Source: Bacillota bacterium (GTDB lineage: Bacteria; Bacillota; Clostridia; Lachnospirales; Lachnospiraceae). Taken from it: 50,904 bases of DNA. The position numbers were made by a program, and so were the translations under genes. Below are positions 35,492 through 43,586 of the stretch, piece by piece. The stretch spans positions 1 to 50,904 of the forward strand of contig JAEWHR010000083.1 of the NCBI GenBank assembly GCA_023387655.1. Reading direction: 5' to 3'. The stretch's first letter is position 1. Every line of letters starts with the position of its first letter. The notes beneath the pieces were generated by a model that was not told the origin of the DNA, made no database searches, and was given only the letters and a program-made list of their open reading frames with translations.

Positions 35492-36131
35492 ATCGTTACC
35501 TCCAGTACATTTTGTACTCGTGATATTACAGTAATTCTCGTGACTTGTCAACAAAGCGTTGATAATTCCGATGACTTTTTAACTATGTCCTCAAGCATAT
35601 AAAAACATAAAGTTTACATAATAATAATATGTATACTATATTTGCTCTCTTTCATGTAATATTATTTAGAACAATTTGAATGGAAGATTTTATCGATTAT
35701 TATTTTATGAAATTTTATCACTTATGTAATTTATTTACATGTTTTGATTATTAATATTAATACAAAAAAATGATTAGATAGTTAGAAAGTCTTTTAAAGT
35801 GTATTAGCGTGTATATATTGTTTTAAGTATTAGAAAAGATTTTAGGTATTTTAAAAATTCTTGAGAGTTATAAATATCTTTTGGAGTCATTTTTATAAAG
35901 AATTATTAAGTGCTTTTTGGGTATAAAGAATCTAAAAGAGCTTTCGGAGTTATAAAAAGTCTTAAAGAGCTTTGATGATGTTTCATAATATGTTATCCAT
36001 AACATTGAATGATATAATAATTTGGTTTCTAGAATATTGTGAATCTCAACTTTCTCATGTAAGATAAAAGTACGATAATTCTTGGTGGTTTACGCCAGCT
36101 TATCCAATCAATATGAAGGAGGATTTTTGTT
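35492..36131. other. Intergenic region upstream of gntP with degenerate repeats
   Basis: This 640-bp stretch holds no ORF of note. Between 35786 and 35978 there are about five degenerate copies of a 29-32 bp unit of the type TATAAAGAATCTAAAAGAGC followed by TTTCGGAGT (clearest at 35922-35980). A TATAAT at 36013-36018 is a candidate -10 for gntP. No clear cre or CdaR operator could be read. Confidence 0.5.
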
Positions 36132-37499
36132 ATGTCAGGTATACCATTAATTATTGCTTTTGTTATTGCAATTATTATTATGATTATTGCAATCTCAAAG
36201 CTAAAGATTCATCCATTCATCTCTATTATGACCATTTCACTGCTGTTTGGAATCGTTGCTGGAATTCCGCTTACCGACATTCCGGGTGTCATTGGTACGG
36301 GATTTAGCAACACCTTTAAGAGCATTGGTATCGTAATTATACTTGGTGCACTCATAGGTACTTTACTTGAAAAGACAGGTGCAGCGCTTAAGATGGCGGA
36401 TTGTGTAGTACGATTAGTTGGTAAGAAGAATCCAGAATTGGCAATGCTTATTATGGGGTGGATTGTATCAATTCCGGTTTTCTGCGATAGTGGTTTTGTT
36501 ATTTTAAATCCAATTCGTAAAGCGCTTGTAAAACGTACAATGAAGTCTTCCGTAGCATGTACAATAGCACTTTCTTTAGGACTTTATATTTCTCATTGCT
36601 TTATTCCTCCTACGCCAGGTCCTATTGCTGCTGCTAATACATTGTATGAAGGTCTTGGTCAAGAAACAAATCTATTACTTGTTATGTTTTTTGGTGCCAT
36701 CTGCTCTATTATACCTTTGATTGTTAGCTATTTCTTTGCTAAAATGATAGGTAAGAAAGTAAAAGCTCAAGATGAAGCAGACGGAAATGGTGAAGAAGTA
36801 GTTCAGACATATGAAGAACTCGTTGCTAGTTATGGAAAACTTCCGAGTGCATTTTTATCATTTGCACCAATCATTTCACCTATTTTCCTTATGGGTCTAT
36901 CTTCAGCTCTAGCAATGGCTAAAAAACCTGTAGCGGTACTTACTTTCCTTGGTACACCTATTATTGCAATTGCAGTTGGTGTTATATTTGGTTTAATCCT
37001 CCTAGTAAGCCAGAAAAAATCCAAAGAATTTTATGATATTACAAATGATACGCTGAAAGTAACAGGACCTATTTTATTCATCACAGCAGCTGGTGGAGTT
37101 CTTGGTAATGTAATTGCATCTACTTCTATGGTAGAATTTATTAAGTCAAATTCCGATGCATTAGCTACACTTGGGTTACTATTCCCATTCTTGTTAGCCG
37201 CAATATTAAAGACTGCTCAAGGTTCTTCTACAGTTGCTCTAACAACTACAGCAGGTATTATAGCCCCAATGCTAACAACAATCGGTCTTGGTACTTCTCC
37301 GCTTGCAGCATTGACAGTAATTGCAATTGGTGCTGGTGCTATGACTGTTTCCCATGCAAATGATAGTTATTTCTGGGTAGTTACTAACTTTGGTGATATG
37401 AAAGTAGAGGATGGGTATAAAACACAGACCTTAGGTACTTTTTTAGTTGGTATCGCTGCTCTCATTAATGTATATATCGTTTATTTATTCATCCGCTAA
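36132..37499 (+). CDS. GntP-family gluconate/glycerate permease, 455 aa
   Basis: A membrane symporter with about 12-14 hydrophobic segments. The family signature SIPVFCDSGFVILNP is present near residue 118, along with PPTPGPIAAA and the C-terminal MTVSHANDSYFWVV. Family substrates are gluconate and related sugar acids, including glycerate. The glycerate kinase follows after 83 bp. ATG 36132 has GGAGG at 9 nt. The substrate is probably glycerate or a related acid by context. Confidence 0.93.
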   Translation: MSGIPLIIAFVIAIIIMIIAISKLKIHPFISIMTISLLFGIVAGIPLTDIPGVIGTGFSNTFKSIGIVIILGALIGTLLEKTGAALKMADCVVRLVGKKNPELAMLIMGWIVSIPVFCDSGFVILNPIRKALVKRTMKSSVACTIALSLGLYISHCFIPPTPGPIAAANTLYEGLGQETNLLLVMFFGAICSIIPLIVSYFFAKMIGKKVKAQDEADGNGEEVVQTYEELVASYGKLPSAFLSFAPIISPIFLMGLSSALAMAKKPVAVLTFLGTPIIAIAVGVIFGLILLVSQKKSKEFYDITNDTLKVTGPILFITAAGGVLGNVIASTSMVEFIKSNSDALATLGLLFPFLLAAILKTAQGSSTVALTTTAGIIAPMLTTIGLGTSPLAALTVIAIGAGAMTVSHANDSYFWVVTNFGDMKVEDGYKTQTLGTFLVGIAALINVYIVYLFIR

Positions 37500-37515
37500 A
37501 ATACATATCTTAAGT

Positions 37516-37551
37516 GAAAGTGCGCCAGAGCATACGCTTTGGCGTTCTTTC
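37516..37551 (+). other. Intercistronic hairpin between permease and kinase genes
   Basis: A 16-bp stem with one mismatch (GAAAGTGCGCCAGAGC paired with 37536-37551) and a 4-nt loop. No T-run follows (CAAAAATA), so it is more likely an mRNA stability or attenuation element than a terminator. Confidence 0.6.
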
Positions 37552-37582
37552 AAAAATATAATGACAGAGAGGAGCCGTTTTT

Positions 37583-38815
37583 TTGAATCTTAGAAATGAT
37601 GCACAGCTGATAATTGATGCAGCAATAACCGCAGCACTTCCAGACAATGCAGTAAAAAAAGCTTTAGAGGGACATGAATTTTCAAGTGGTAAACTACTGC
37701 TTATCGCAATTGGTAAGGCTGCATGGTCAATGGCAAATGCCGCATGTAATATACTCGGTGACAGAATTGATGATGGCGTTGTAATAACAAAGTATAATCA
37801 CGTAAAAGGAAATTTGCCTTATATTCGTATCTATGAAGCAGGGCATCCGGTTCCAGATGCAAATTCATTTATTGCGACTGAACAGGCAATTAAATTGGTA
37901 CAAGGACTCTCTTCCAATGACACCGTGCTGTTTCTCATCTCTGGTGGGGGTTCCGCACTATTCGAAAAACCTTTAATTCCAAATGAGATGCTTGAGAACT
38001 TAACCAAGCAATTACTTGCAAGTGGTACTAATATTGTTGAAATGAATACCATAAGGAAACGTTTATCTGCAGTAAAAGGTGGTAAATTCGCAAAGTTATG
38101 TGAACCAGCAAATGTATTTTCTGTGGTATTATCGGATATTATAGGAGATCCATTGGATATGATTGCATCAGGACCTGCTTATCCTGATCAATCCACATGT
38201 GAACAAGCAAGAGAAATTTTTAGACGTTATGAGATAGCACTTCCAAAAGAAATTGATGAATTATTAATGATAGAACCACCTCATGAACTTCATAATGTCA
38301 CAACAGAGATTACAGGAAGTGTAACACAGCTTTGTGAAGCTGCTAAAAGAAAATGCGAAGAATTAGGTTATGAACCAATCGTGCTTACCAGTAGTCTTTG
38401 TTGTGAGGCAAGGGAAGCAGGTAGTTTCCTCTCTTCTATCGCACAACAATATAATCAATCGAAAAAATCACTCGCCTTTATTGCTGGTGGTGAAACTGTA
38501 GTTCATATAAAAGGAAATGGATTAGGTGGTAGGAATCAAGAATTAGCTTTGGCTTCTGCAGTTGGAATTGCTAATTTACAAGACGTTGCAATATTTTCCA
38601 TAGGTTCTGATGGCACCGATGGCCCAACGGATGCTGCTGGAGGTTATGTTGATACTAATACACAGAGAGTTCTTGAAGAAAAAGGGATATCAATATTTCA
38701 TACCTTAGAGCAGAATAATGCATATTATGCATTACAAGAATGTGGTGGATTAATCATGACAGGGCCTACTGGAACAAATGTGAATGATTTATCAGTGCTG
38801 TTAATCAAAAGATAA
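37583..38815 (+). CDS. Glycerate 2-kinase (GK-II, DUF4147/MOFRL type), 410 aa
   Basis: The enzyme phosphorylates D-glycerate to 2-phosphoglycerate, feeding glycolysis. Signatures are LFLISGGGSALFEKP near residue 115, NTIRKRLSAVKGGK, the MOFRL-domain IAGGETVVHIKGNGLGGRNQ and the C-terminal FSIGSDGTDGPTDAAGG. This is the TtuD/GckA-like family, distinct from GarK. Start is TTG 37583 with GAGAGGAG at 9 nt. It is the last gene of the gntP operon. A degraded copy of codons 277-302 lies at 40123-40201. Confidence 0.93.
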   Translation: MNLRNDAQLIIDAAITAALPDNAVKKALEGHEFSSGKLLLIAIGKAAWSMANAACNILGDRIDDGVVITKYNHVKGNLPYIRIYEAGHPVPDANSFIATEQAIKLVQGLSSNDTVLFLISGGGSALFEKPLIPNEMLENLTKQLLASGTNIVEMNTIRKRLSAVKGGKFAKLCEPANVFSVVLSDIIGDPLDMIASGPAYPDQSTCEQAREIFRRYEIALPKEIDELLMIEPPHELHNVTTEITGSVTQLCEAAKRKCEELGYEPIVLTSSLCCEAREAGSFLSSIAQQYNQSKKSLAFIAGGETVVHIKGNGLGGRNQELALASAVGIANLQDVAIFSIGSDGTDGPTDAAGGYVDTNTQRVLEEKGISIFHTLEQNNAYYALQECGGLIMTGPTGTNVNDLSVLLIKR

Positions 38816-39003
38816 GTGATAGATAGCTCATTTATGTGTTCTAAGAAAGATCAAGTTGATAAGAAAAAGGGTTGCCATAGGTAGCAATTCACCATGTATT
38901 GCTGTATAAACATACAGTAGACTATCTTCAGGTGGTTACTTTCAATTTACAATAACTTCAACTTATTTTTCTCAATTACCTAATAATCAGTAAAATAAGT
39001 TAA

Positions 39004-39047
39004 GTAATTAGGGATGATGTATTTAATATTATATCATCCTTAATTAC
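39004..39047. other. Inverted repeat after the glycerate kinase gene
   Basis: A 15-bp stem (39004-39018 with 39033-39047) with a single G-U and a 14-nt AT-rich loop. It is 40 bp before the lipoprotein gene and may end the upstream transcript, but no T-run follows. Confidence 0.5.
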
Positions 39048-39086
39048 AAGTCATGTGTATTTAACTCTAATGTGGAAGGAGCTATT

Positions 39087-40052
39087 ATGATGATAATTAT
39101 TATTAATAAGTGTAAAGCTAAGTACATGAAATTAGGCATTGTTAGTACTATGTTTTTGTTAATTTTTTGTGGATGTAGTAGTAAAGAAAAACAACTAACT
39201 GATTCCAATATAGACAATACTTCTACTTCTGCTGTTATAACTGAAAATGAAAGTACAATTATAAATCTAAACGTTTCTGATATAATAGAGATAACTAGAT
39301 TAAATGATGTAGCAATAACGATGATTAGTGATGAAGTGGACAATGTAGAGCAAATAGAATCGATAAAGAAATATTTTTTGAACAGTATTAAGTTAGTAGT
39401 TGAAGATATAAAAGATTCTTTTATAAATTTTAGAGTCGAGTCAGATTATGCAGATAATTTATTTAAGATTCCTTTTGAGGAATTACAACCGTTAGATAAA
39501 TATGTTCTTGAATTGGGCAAAGTGGATAAAGAGTTTGGGGATCCGAGACTTGCATTAAGTGTAACATTGGTGATAAATGAAGAGACTACATTCACATTAG
39601 GTGAAATCTTCATTATGACAGAGGATATCGAAAAAGAAACTTTGCAATGCTATTTTGTAGTCCCTTTCGATAATCAATATGAAATAACAGAAAAGGGCGA
39701 TCAAGATTTACAGACTTCTTTAATTGAAAGTTATAGTAATATGATAGATAAGACAGTATATGCAGGGTTAATTGAATTTGATAGCTTTAATGTCGGAAGA
39801 TTTAGAGAAGGAAGCCCCACAGTTGATAATGATGGTCATGATGGATTTTCTTATTTCAATATTGAGCCTATTACTTATGAATTTGAGAATAATTGTAAGA
39901 TTATTTATATTAATAGAGGTGAAAACGCGTACAGGGTAACATCATTGAAAAGTTTACATAGTTATGCAAAATTAGATTGTCTTTCGGATGTTTACTTAAT
40001 TGGCTTAAAAGAAGGAAAGATAGTGTATATGTTCAATATTTTTTATTCTTAA
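39087..40052 (+). CDS. Lipoprotein of unknown function, 321 aa
   Basis: A signal peptide with lipobox FCGC (IVSTMFLLIFCGCSSKEKQ) makes this a surface lipoprotein. The rest is a mixed alpha/beta chain without a recognised domain. ATG 39087 or 39090 both suit the AAGGAG at 39076-39081; an in-frame ATG at 39126 would give a classical signal start but has no ribosome site. The gene is placed between the glycerate kinase gene and a decayed piece of that gene, which suggests it came in by the same rearrangement. I do not recognise its family. Confidence 0.75.
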   Translation: MMIIIINKCKAKYMKLGIVSTMFLLIFCGCSSKEKQLTDSNIDNTSTSAVITENESTIINLNVSDIIEITRLNDVAITMISDEVDNVEQIESIKKYFLNSIKLVVEDIKDSFINFRVESDYADNLFKIPFEELQPLDKYVLELGKVDKEFGDPRLALSVTLVINEETTFTLGEIFIMTEDIEKETLQCYFVVPFDNQYEITEKGDQDLQTSLIESYSNMIDKTVYAGLIEFDSFNVGRFREGSPTVDNDGHDGFSYFNIEPITYEFENNCKIIYINRGENAYRVTSLKSLHSYAKLDCLSDVYLIGLKEGKIVYMFNIFYS

Positions 40053-40122
40053 GGCTGTATAGTCAATGGTAAAAGCTGTAGGCTTTCTACTTAGTTATCA
40101 AATTGATAATAGCATTGTTATT

Positions 40123-40201
40123 AGGGAAGTAGATAGTTTCCTCTCTTCTATTCCGCAACATTATAATAAATTGAATAAATCACTCGTCTTTATTTCTGGT
40201 G
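40123..40201 (+). pseudogene. Decayed fragment of the glycerate kinase gene
   Basis: About 79 bp matches kinase nucleotides 38411-38489 with 11 differences (roughly 86 percent identity) and keeps the frame: REVDSFLSSIPQHYNKLNKS against REAGSFLSSIAQQYNQSKKS. The similarity stops abruptly on both sides. An open frame at 40066-40260 covers it, but has no ribosome site and only this piece is related to anything, so I treat it as a relic of a duplicated kinase gene. Confidence 0.8.
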
Positions 40202-40226
40202 ACTTTGTTGTATCTAGACATAAAAC

Positions 40227-40247
40227 TGTGAGGCTTTCGGCTTCACA
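40227..40247 (+). other. Small hairpin after the kinase fragment
   Basis: TGTGAGGC (40227-40234) pairs with GCTTCACA (40240-40247) across a TTTCG loop. It could be a weak terminator, with little U-tract. Confidence 0.4.
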
Positions 40248-40602
40248 ATCATATATATAAATAAATGTAAGTAATTCTGTATTGATTTGATAATCTGGAG
40301 TAAATCTAAAATTAAAAACATTGATATCCTGATGAGGAAATACAATAAATAAAAAGCGATGGAGTATTCTGAATGAAACGAAAATTAACAAGCTGGCTTA
40401 TTTATATTCACTCTATTCTTCTCTCTTCATATGTAAAAATCATAACCGCTAAGAATGCAAATATCAGTGATATAGCGGCCACCATTATAATCATATTCTT
40501 ATCGCTGGACTCCCACGATTTATTGTATCTCCATATTATAAAAAATTTAAATAGTACTTCTGCGATAAATCACCCTATATTTAAGCAACTCCTTTGAGAA
40601 TC

Positions 40603-40616
40603 CGAACATACGTTCC
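40603..40616. promoter_or_regulatory. LexA (SOS) box-like palindrome 1
   Basis: CGAACATACGTTCC fits the Gram-positive LexA consensus CGAACRNRYGTTYC at every position. It lies inside the small minus-strand ORF at 40581-40673, so chance in coding-like DNA cannot be excluded. Confidence 0.4.
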
Positions 40617-40877
40617 TCGGTGGTCTTTTAGGAAGAAATCATACATTCGAAACAGGTCTATTGTAATTTTCATTATGATAATACGTTAGATTTGTTTTCT
40701 CACTTATACTTTTTCTATAAATAGAGACTAGCATTATGCTCTATTTTACAGTAAATAGTCAATTTATCATTCTAACCCTGATAAAAAATGCTCATGTTAG
40801 TAACTTCTTAAATTAAGTTTACTTTTTTCAATTGATATCTTCTTTTTTTGTATTCATTGTGTGATTTTTTACATGGC

Positions 40878-40891
40878 TGAACATATGTTCG
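40878..40891. promoter_or_regulatory. LexA (SOS) box-like palindrome 2
   Basis: TGAACATATGTTCG has a perfect 12-bp palindromic core, GAACATATGTTC, and differs from the LexA consensus mainly at its outer bases. It is upstream, on the minus strand, of the promoter-like pair at 40733-40762. Confidence 0.4.
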
Positions 40892-41070
40892 CATATTTCG
40901 AAAAAGCTTTTGATAAATTATATTATATACATTATATTGTGTTTGTTAAGTATAATCCTAACTTGATCAATTAATTGACAAACCCATACAACACTTTTTC
41001 TTAACTTCAAATATGTCTCAATATCTAATATTTCCCTCTTGAATTATAGCATTAGTATTAAGCTTATGTT

Positions 41071-41655
41071 TTATTTAACTAAGCAGACGTGATTTGCAAG
41101 AGCTTGCTCGATATCCTGTCGTTGAATTCCGATATAACGCTGAGTGGTTGTTGTTGATGATTGTTGCAATAGAATTCGAACCAATTCAATATTTGCATTA
41201 TTATTTAAATAAATTTCAGTTGCAAAAAATTTTCGAAAGGAGTGGGTGGAGATACCCTGTAATCCCAGATGATCTGCTACAATCTTTAATTGTTTTTGTA
41301 CCGCTCGTTCAGAAATATCAAATAACTTTGCTCTAGGACTTATCCCGAAATTAAGAGCATATTCCTGGATGAAGGTATAAATTTCTAACATTACGGTAAA
41401 TTCTCTTTTTTTACCTGTCTTTTGTTCGATTATATCTAAACGGTATCTGTCACCATCTCTTACGATACTTGTTAGCTTTAACTGAAGTATATCAGAAATT
41501 CGTATTCCTAAATTAGCTTCTAATGTTAATATGGTAGCTAATCTTTCATTTGGTTTAAATACACTACCATCTTCTTTTATAAATCCTTCTTTAATTGTTT
41601 GTATGATTAATATGTATTGTTCTCTTGTTAATGCTAAAGTTTTTTTATTTGCCAT
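41071..41655 (-). CDS. Small stand-alone tyrosine recombinase, 194 aa
   Basis: The protein is essentially the catalytic domain of the phage-integrase/XerCD superfamily. Catalytic residues are R52 (GIRISDIL), K79 (EQKTGKK), H138 and R141 (HSFRK) and the nucleophile Y174 (TTQRYIG). The second His/Trp of the pentad, usually in LGHSS, is Gln (LQQSS, Q165). The N-terminal core-binding domain of typical 300-residue recombinases is missing. Its upstream region holds a lox-like site and two half-sites, which are probably its own substrates. It could act in inversion, plasmid or element resolution, or be a relic of one. ATG 41655 has AAAGGG upstream. Confidence 0.9.
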   Translation of the reverse strand: MANKKTLALTREQYILIIQTIKEGFIKEDGSVFKPNERLATILTLEANLGIRISDILQLKLTSIVRDGDRYRLDIIEQKTGKKREFTVMLEIYTFIQEYALNFGISPRAKLFDISERAVQKQLKIVADHLGLQGISTHSFRKFFATEIYLNNNANIELVRILLQQSSTTTTQRYIGIQRQDIEQALANHVCLVK

Positions 41656-41684
41656 CTTATCGTACCCTTTCTTTTCTTTCTTCT

Positions 41685-41713
41685 ATTATAAATGCAAGTT
41701 CGTTATTTATCAA
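41685..41713 (-). promoter_or_regulatory. Recombinase promoter overlapping a half-site
   Basis: On the minus strand TTGATA (41708-41713) and TATAAT (41685-41690) are exactly 17 bp apart. The spacer contains AACGAACTTGC (41694-41704 in reverse), a partial arm of the lox-like site, so recombinase bound here would cover the promoter and could limit its own expression. Confidence 0.72.
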
Positions 41714-41716
41714 CAC

Positions 41717-41729
41717 TAAAGTTCGTATA
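41717..41729 (+). promoter_or_regulatory. Recombinase binding half-site
   Basis: TAAAGTTCGTATA repeats 12 of the 13 bases of the lox-like arm (CAAAGTTCGTATA). The expected opposite arm (41738-41750) is absent. It sits directly upstream of the -35 of the recombinase gene. Confidence 0.65.
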
Positions 41730-41765
41730 ATAATTCAACTATATTGCAAGCATGCTTAAACACTA

Positions 41766-41799
41766 CAAAGTTCGTATAATGATGATTATACGAACTTTG
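41766..41799. promoter_or_regulatory. 34-bp lox-like recombination site
   Basis: Arm CAAAGTTCGTATA (41766-41778), 8-bp centre ATGATGAT (41779-41786), and perfectly inverted arm TATACGAACTTTG (41787-41799). Size and layout match loxP (13-8-13), and 10 of 13 arm bases equal the loxP arm, including TTCGTATA. It lies 111 bp upstream of the recombinase start. No T-run is next to it, so it is not a terminator. Confidence 0.72.
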
Positions 41800-41800
41800 C

Positions 41801-42296
41801 TGTATTTACGAAGGATTGATTATTTTAAATATATTTTCTGTTTTTTTCTATAAGATACCCTCAAATAATCGGTTTTTGCTTAAATTTAAGATATGTCCAT
41901 TTCATATAAAAATGTAAAAAATAACCACGCTTTAAAATCGAAATTAAGCACGGTAAAATAAAAAAAAGGTAATCTACTATGGCTAAGTTACTATATGGCC
42001 TATATGAAGGAAATAGAGAGAATTAATAACTAAATGGCAAGTTCTAAGATTAATCTACCCTTTAAACTACAATTTGTTATACTGTTACCATTTATTGTAT
42101 GCTAATGTTTAATTAATATAAAATTATAACAATTAACGATAACTTTATTGATTAATGAAAGAAGGATAATTTTTTTGAAGGGGTTAGTTCTTTTATTATT
42201 TATGTATTACTAAATTGTATGGAAATAAGATTTGCAGTTAGAGTTGAAAATATATGGTATTAAGCTGAAGTAACAAGGTCATAGAATTGATACACA
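41801..42296. other. Intergenic region without a visible gene
   Basis: Very AT-rich sequence with no ORF that has a ribosome site. A strand of plus-sense leader for the recombinase region ends here; nothing else structured is seen until the terminator at 42297. Confidence 0.45.
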
Positions 42297-42330
42297 AAAA
42301 AGGTATTAGCCAGAAAACTAATACCTTTTT
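42297..42330. terminator. Bidirectional terminator
   Basis: AAAAAGGTATTAG (42297-42309) pairs perfectly with CTAATACCTTTTT (42318-42330) over an 8-nt loop. T-runs follow on both strands. It ends the minus-strand gene at 42376. Confidence 0.9.
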
Positions 42331-42375
42331 AAAATATCTTTATTTAGATTGTATAATTTAACTTAAAAACATAAC

Positions 42376-43038
42376 TTATGATAACAACTGAATACGAATT
42401 GCAATATTACTGCTAGGTCGTTGTGGCTCTCTCGTGGTTCTAAATTCTACTCGAACTCTGTCATCTCTTCGAATATCATTTAGATTTATTCTTCGTCCTC
42501 TTTGATTTTCGATAATAGTAGAATTTGTCACTTGGAATGTGACACGGTTTCTATCTCTATCACGGTCTCTATCTCTATCACGATCTCTATCTCTGTCACG
42601 ATCTCTATCTCTGTCACGGCCTCTATCTTGTTCTCTTATCTCTAATGTTCTATTTCTAAGATCTACATTAATAACTCTTCCTTCTGTAACTTCATTTCGA
42701 TCACGTCTGTCAAGAATAACAATTATAAATGCTAACGCCTGAGGAGGGATACTTCGCGTCATATTAGTTGAAAAGATTGCGTTTACTCTCATACCAACGC
42801 GTAAGTCACTAAAATTTACTCTTCGCCCGGAAGTACTTTGTATTCCTGTGATAGGAGTAACGATAAGTGTTACAAGCTCATTAAATCTTCTGTTCGCTCT
42901 ATCATCATAAGATATCGTAACTAGGCCATTCTGATTATTACTTCTCCATATATGCTCAATCCTAGCTTCTACTGCACGATTCGTTCTATCTTCATTGAAT
43001 GGTTGTTGCAATTGGAATTCACCAAATTCAGTATCCAT
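42376..43038 (-). CDS. Two-domain beta protein with Arg-Asp dipeptide linker, 220 aa
   Basis: Two related domains (about 20-110 and 115-218) are recognisable by the repeat RRVNFSDLRVGMRVNAIF and RRINLNDIRRDDRVRVEF, a pattern like the small beta-barrel DUF5666 proteins. In the second domain, residues 139-163 are an (Arg-Asp)n run of about 12 dipeptides encoded by an 18-bp tandem repeat. The protein lacks a signal peptide and is very arginine-rich. ATG 43038 is expected. The highly charged tract could bind nucleic acid, another protein, or mineral surface. Function is unknown. Confidence 0.75.
   Translation of the reverse strand: MDTEFGEFQLQQPFNEDRTNRAVEARIEHIWRSNNQNGLVTISYDDRANRRFNELVTLIVTPITGIQSTSGRRVNFSDLRVGMRVNAIFSTNMTRSIPPQALAFIIVILDRRDRNEVTEGRVINVDLRNRTLEIREQDRGRDRDRDRDRDRDRDRDRDRDRDRNRVTFQVTNSTIIENQRGRRINLNDIRRDDRVRVEFRTTREPQRPSSNIAIRIQLLS
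42548..42630 (-). repeat. 18-bp tandem repeat encoding Arg-Asp
   Basis: About four 18-bp units of the type CACGATCTCTATCTCTGT (plus-strand view) encode the alternating Arg-Asp run. The unit is hexacodon-periodic, so gain or loss keeps the reading frame. Confidence 0.8.
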
Positions 43039-43123
43039 AATATACCTACTTATTATTTTACTAAATCATATGCTAGTAGATAATAAAAGGTTCAGAAAAA
43101 TACTTCCATATTGATATCAACCT

Positions 43124-43435
43124 TTATTTTGAGGATGTCTTCTTTATAAGAGCATAAGTTTCAGTCGCAATTATTGAGACTACTAGATAACAGATACTAA
43201 TGAGATAAAGTGGCTTTCTTTCATCAACTTGATTCATACGAAGTATAAAAGCCACTATAAGATACAAGATTGATCCACCTATCATACATTTCGAAAAAAA
43301 TCGGTTGGTCCATTTCCAAATAGATGGATGGGAATTTAATTGAAGTGATTTGTAGGCCAATGGATTATTTTTTTCAGAAAAGTAACAAATAAAGCCTAGA
43401 CATAAACATACAATTCCAATTATTATATCAGTCAT
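43124..43435 (-). CDS. Small three-helix membrane protein, 103 aa
   Basis: Three hydrophobic segments (MTDIIIGIVCLCLGFICYF; CMIGGSILYLIVAFIL; YLISICYLVVSIIATETYAL) suggest an integral membrane protein. ATG 43435 with AGAGG at 7 nt is preferred over the longer frame to 43483. The plan resembles small Firmicutes membrane proteins of the DUF3784/SdpI kind, but I cannot name the family with certainty. No partner is evident. Confidence 0.68.
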   Translation of the reverse strand: MTDIIIGIVCLCLGFICYFSEKNNPLAYKSLQLNSHPSIWKWTNRFFSKCMIGGSILYLIVAFILRMNQVDERKPLYLISICYLVVSIIATETYALIKKTSSK

Positions 43436-43586
43436 ATGAAATCCTCTCTCTACTTTCTTTGCGATAAAATTATATAGTTTCAAAATTACGTTACTAATTT
43501 AGTGATTAATATACAACTTAGATTAGTCAAAACTATGATCCGTAAACTAGGATTAAATTTTTAGAATTAATCTTAATGCTATGACG

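Larger units (their letters stand above)
40261..41070. other. Decayed region without a confident gene
   Basis: No intact gene is seen in 810 bp. On the minus strand there is a promoter-like pair TTGACT-18-CATAAT (40733-40762), a 30-codon ORF at 40581-40673 (MKITIDLFRMYDFFLKDHRG at its start), and a further open stretch ending at 40408 that would encode a hydrophobic helix (MVAAISLIFAFLAVMIFTYE). They are in different frames with stops between them, as in a frame-shifted gene. Two LexA-box-like palindromes lie at 40603-40616 and 40878-40891. The 74-codon plus-strand frame at 40373-40597 has no ribosome site and is probably not coding. Confidence 0.4.

Noticed and set aside
40066..40260. 64-codon plus-strand ORF as a real gene
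   Set aside because: No ribosome site, and the only recognisable part is a truncated fragment of the glycerate kinase gene.
41766..41799. The lox-like palindrome as a transcription terminator
   Set aside because: No T-run follows on either strand, and it lies upstream of a promoter rather than at the end of a gene.
42539..42742. Plus-strand Arg-Ser-rich ORF
   Set aside because: It is the antisense reading of the Arg-Asp minisatellite; the minus-strand frame continues as a two-domain protein.
43124..43483. Longer start for the small membrane protein at 43483
   Set aside because: The internal ATG 43435 has a clear ribosome site, while the upstream start does not.
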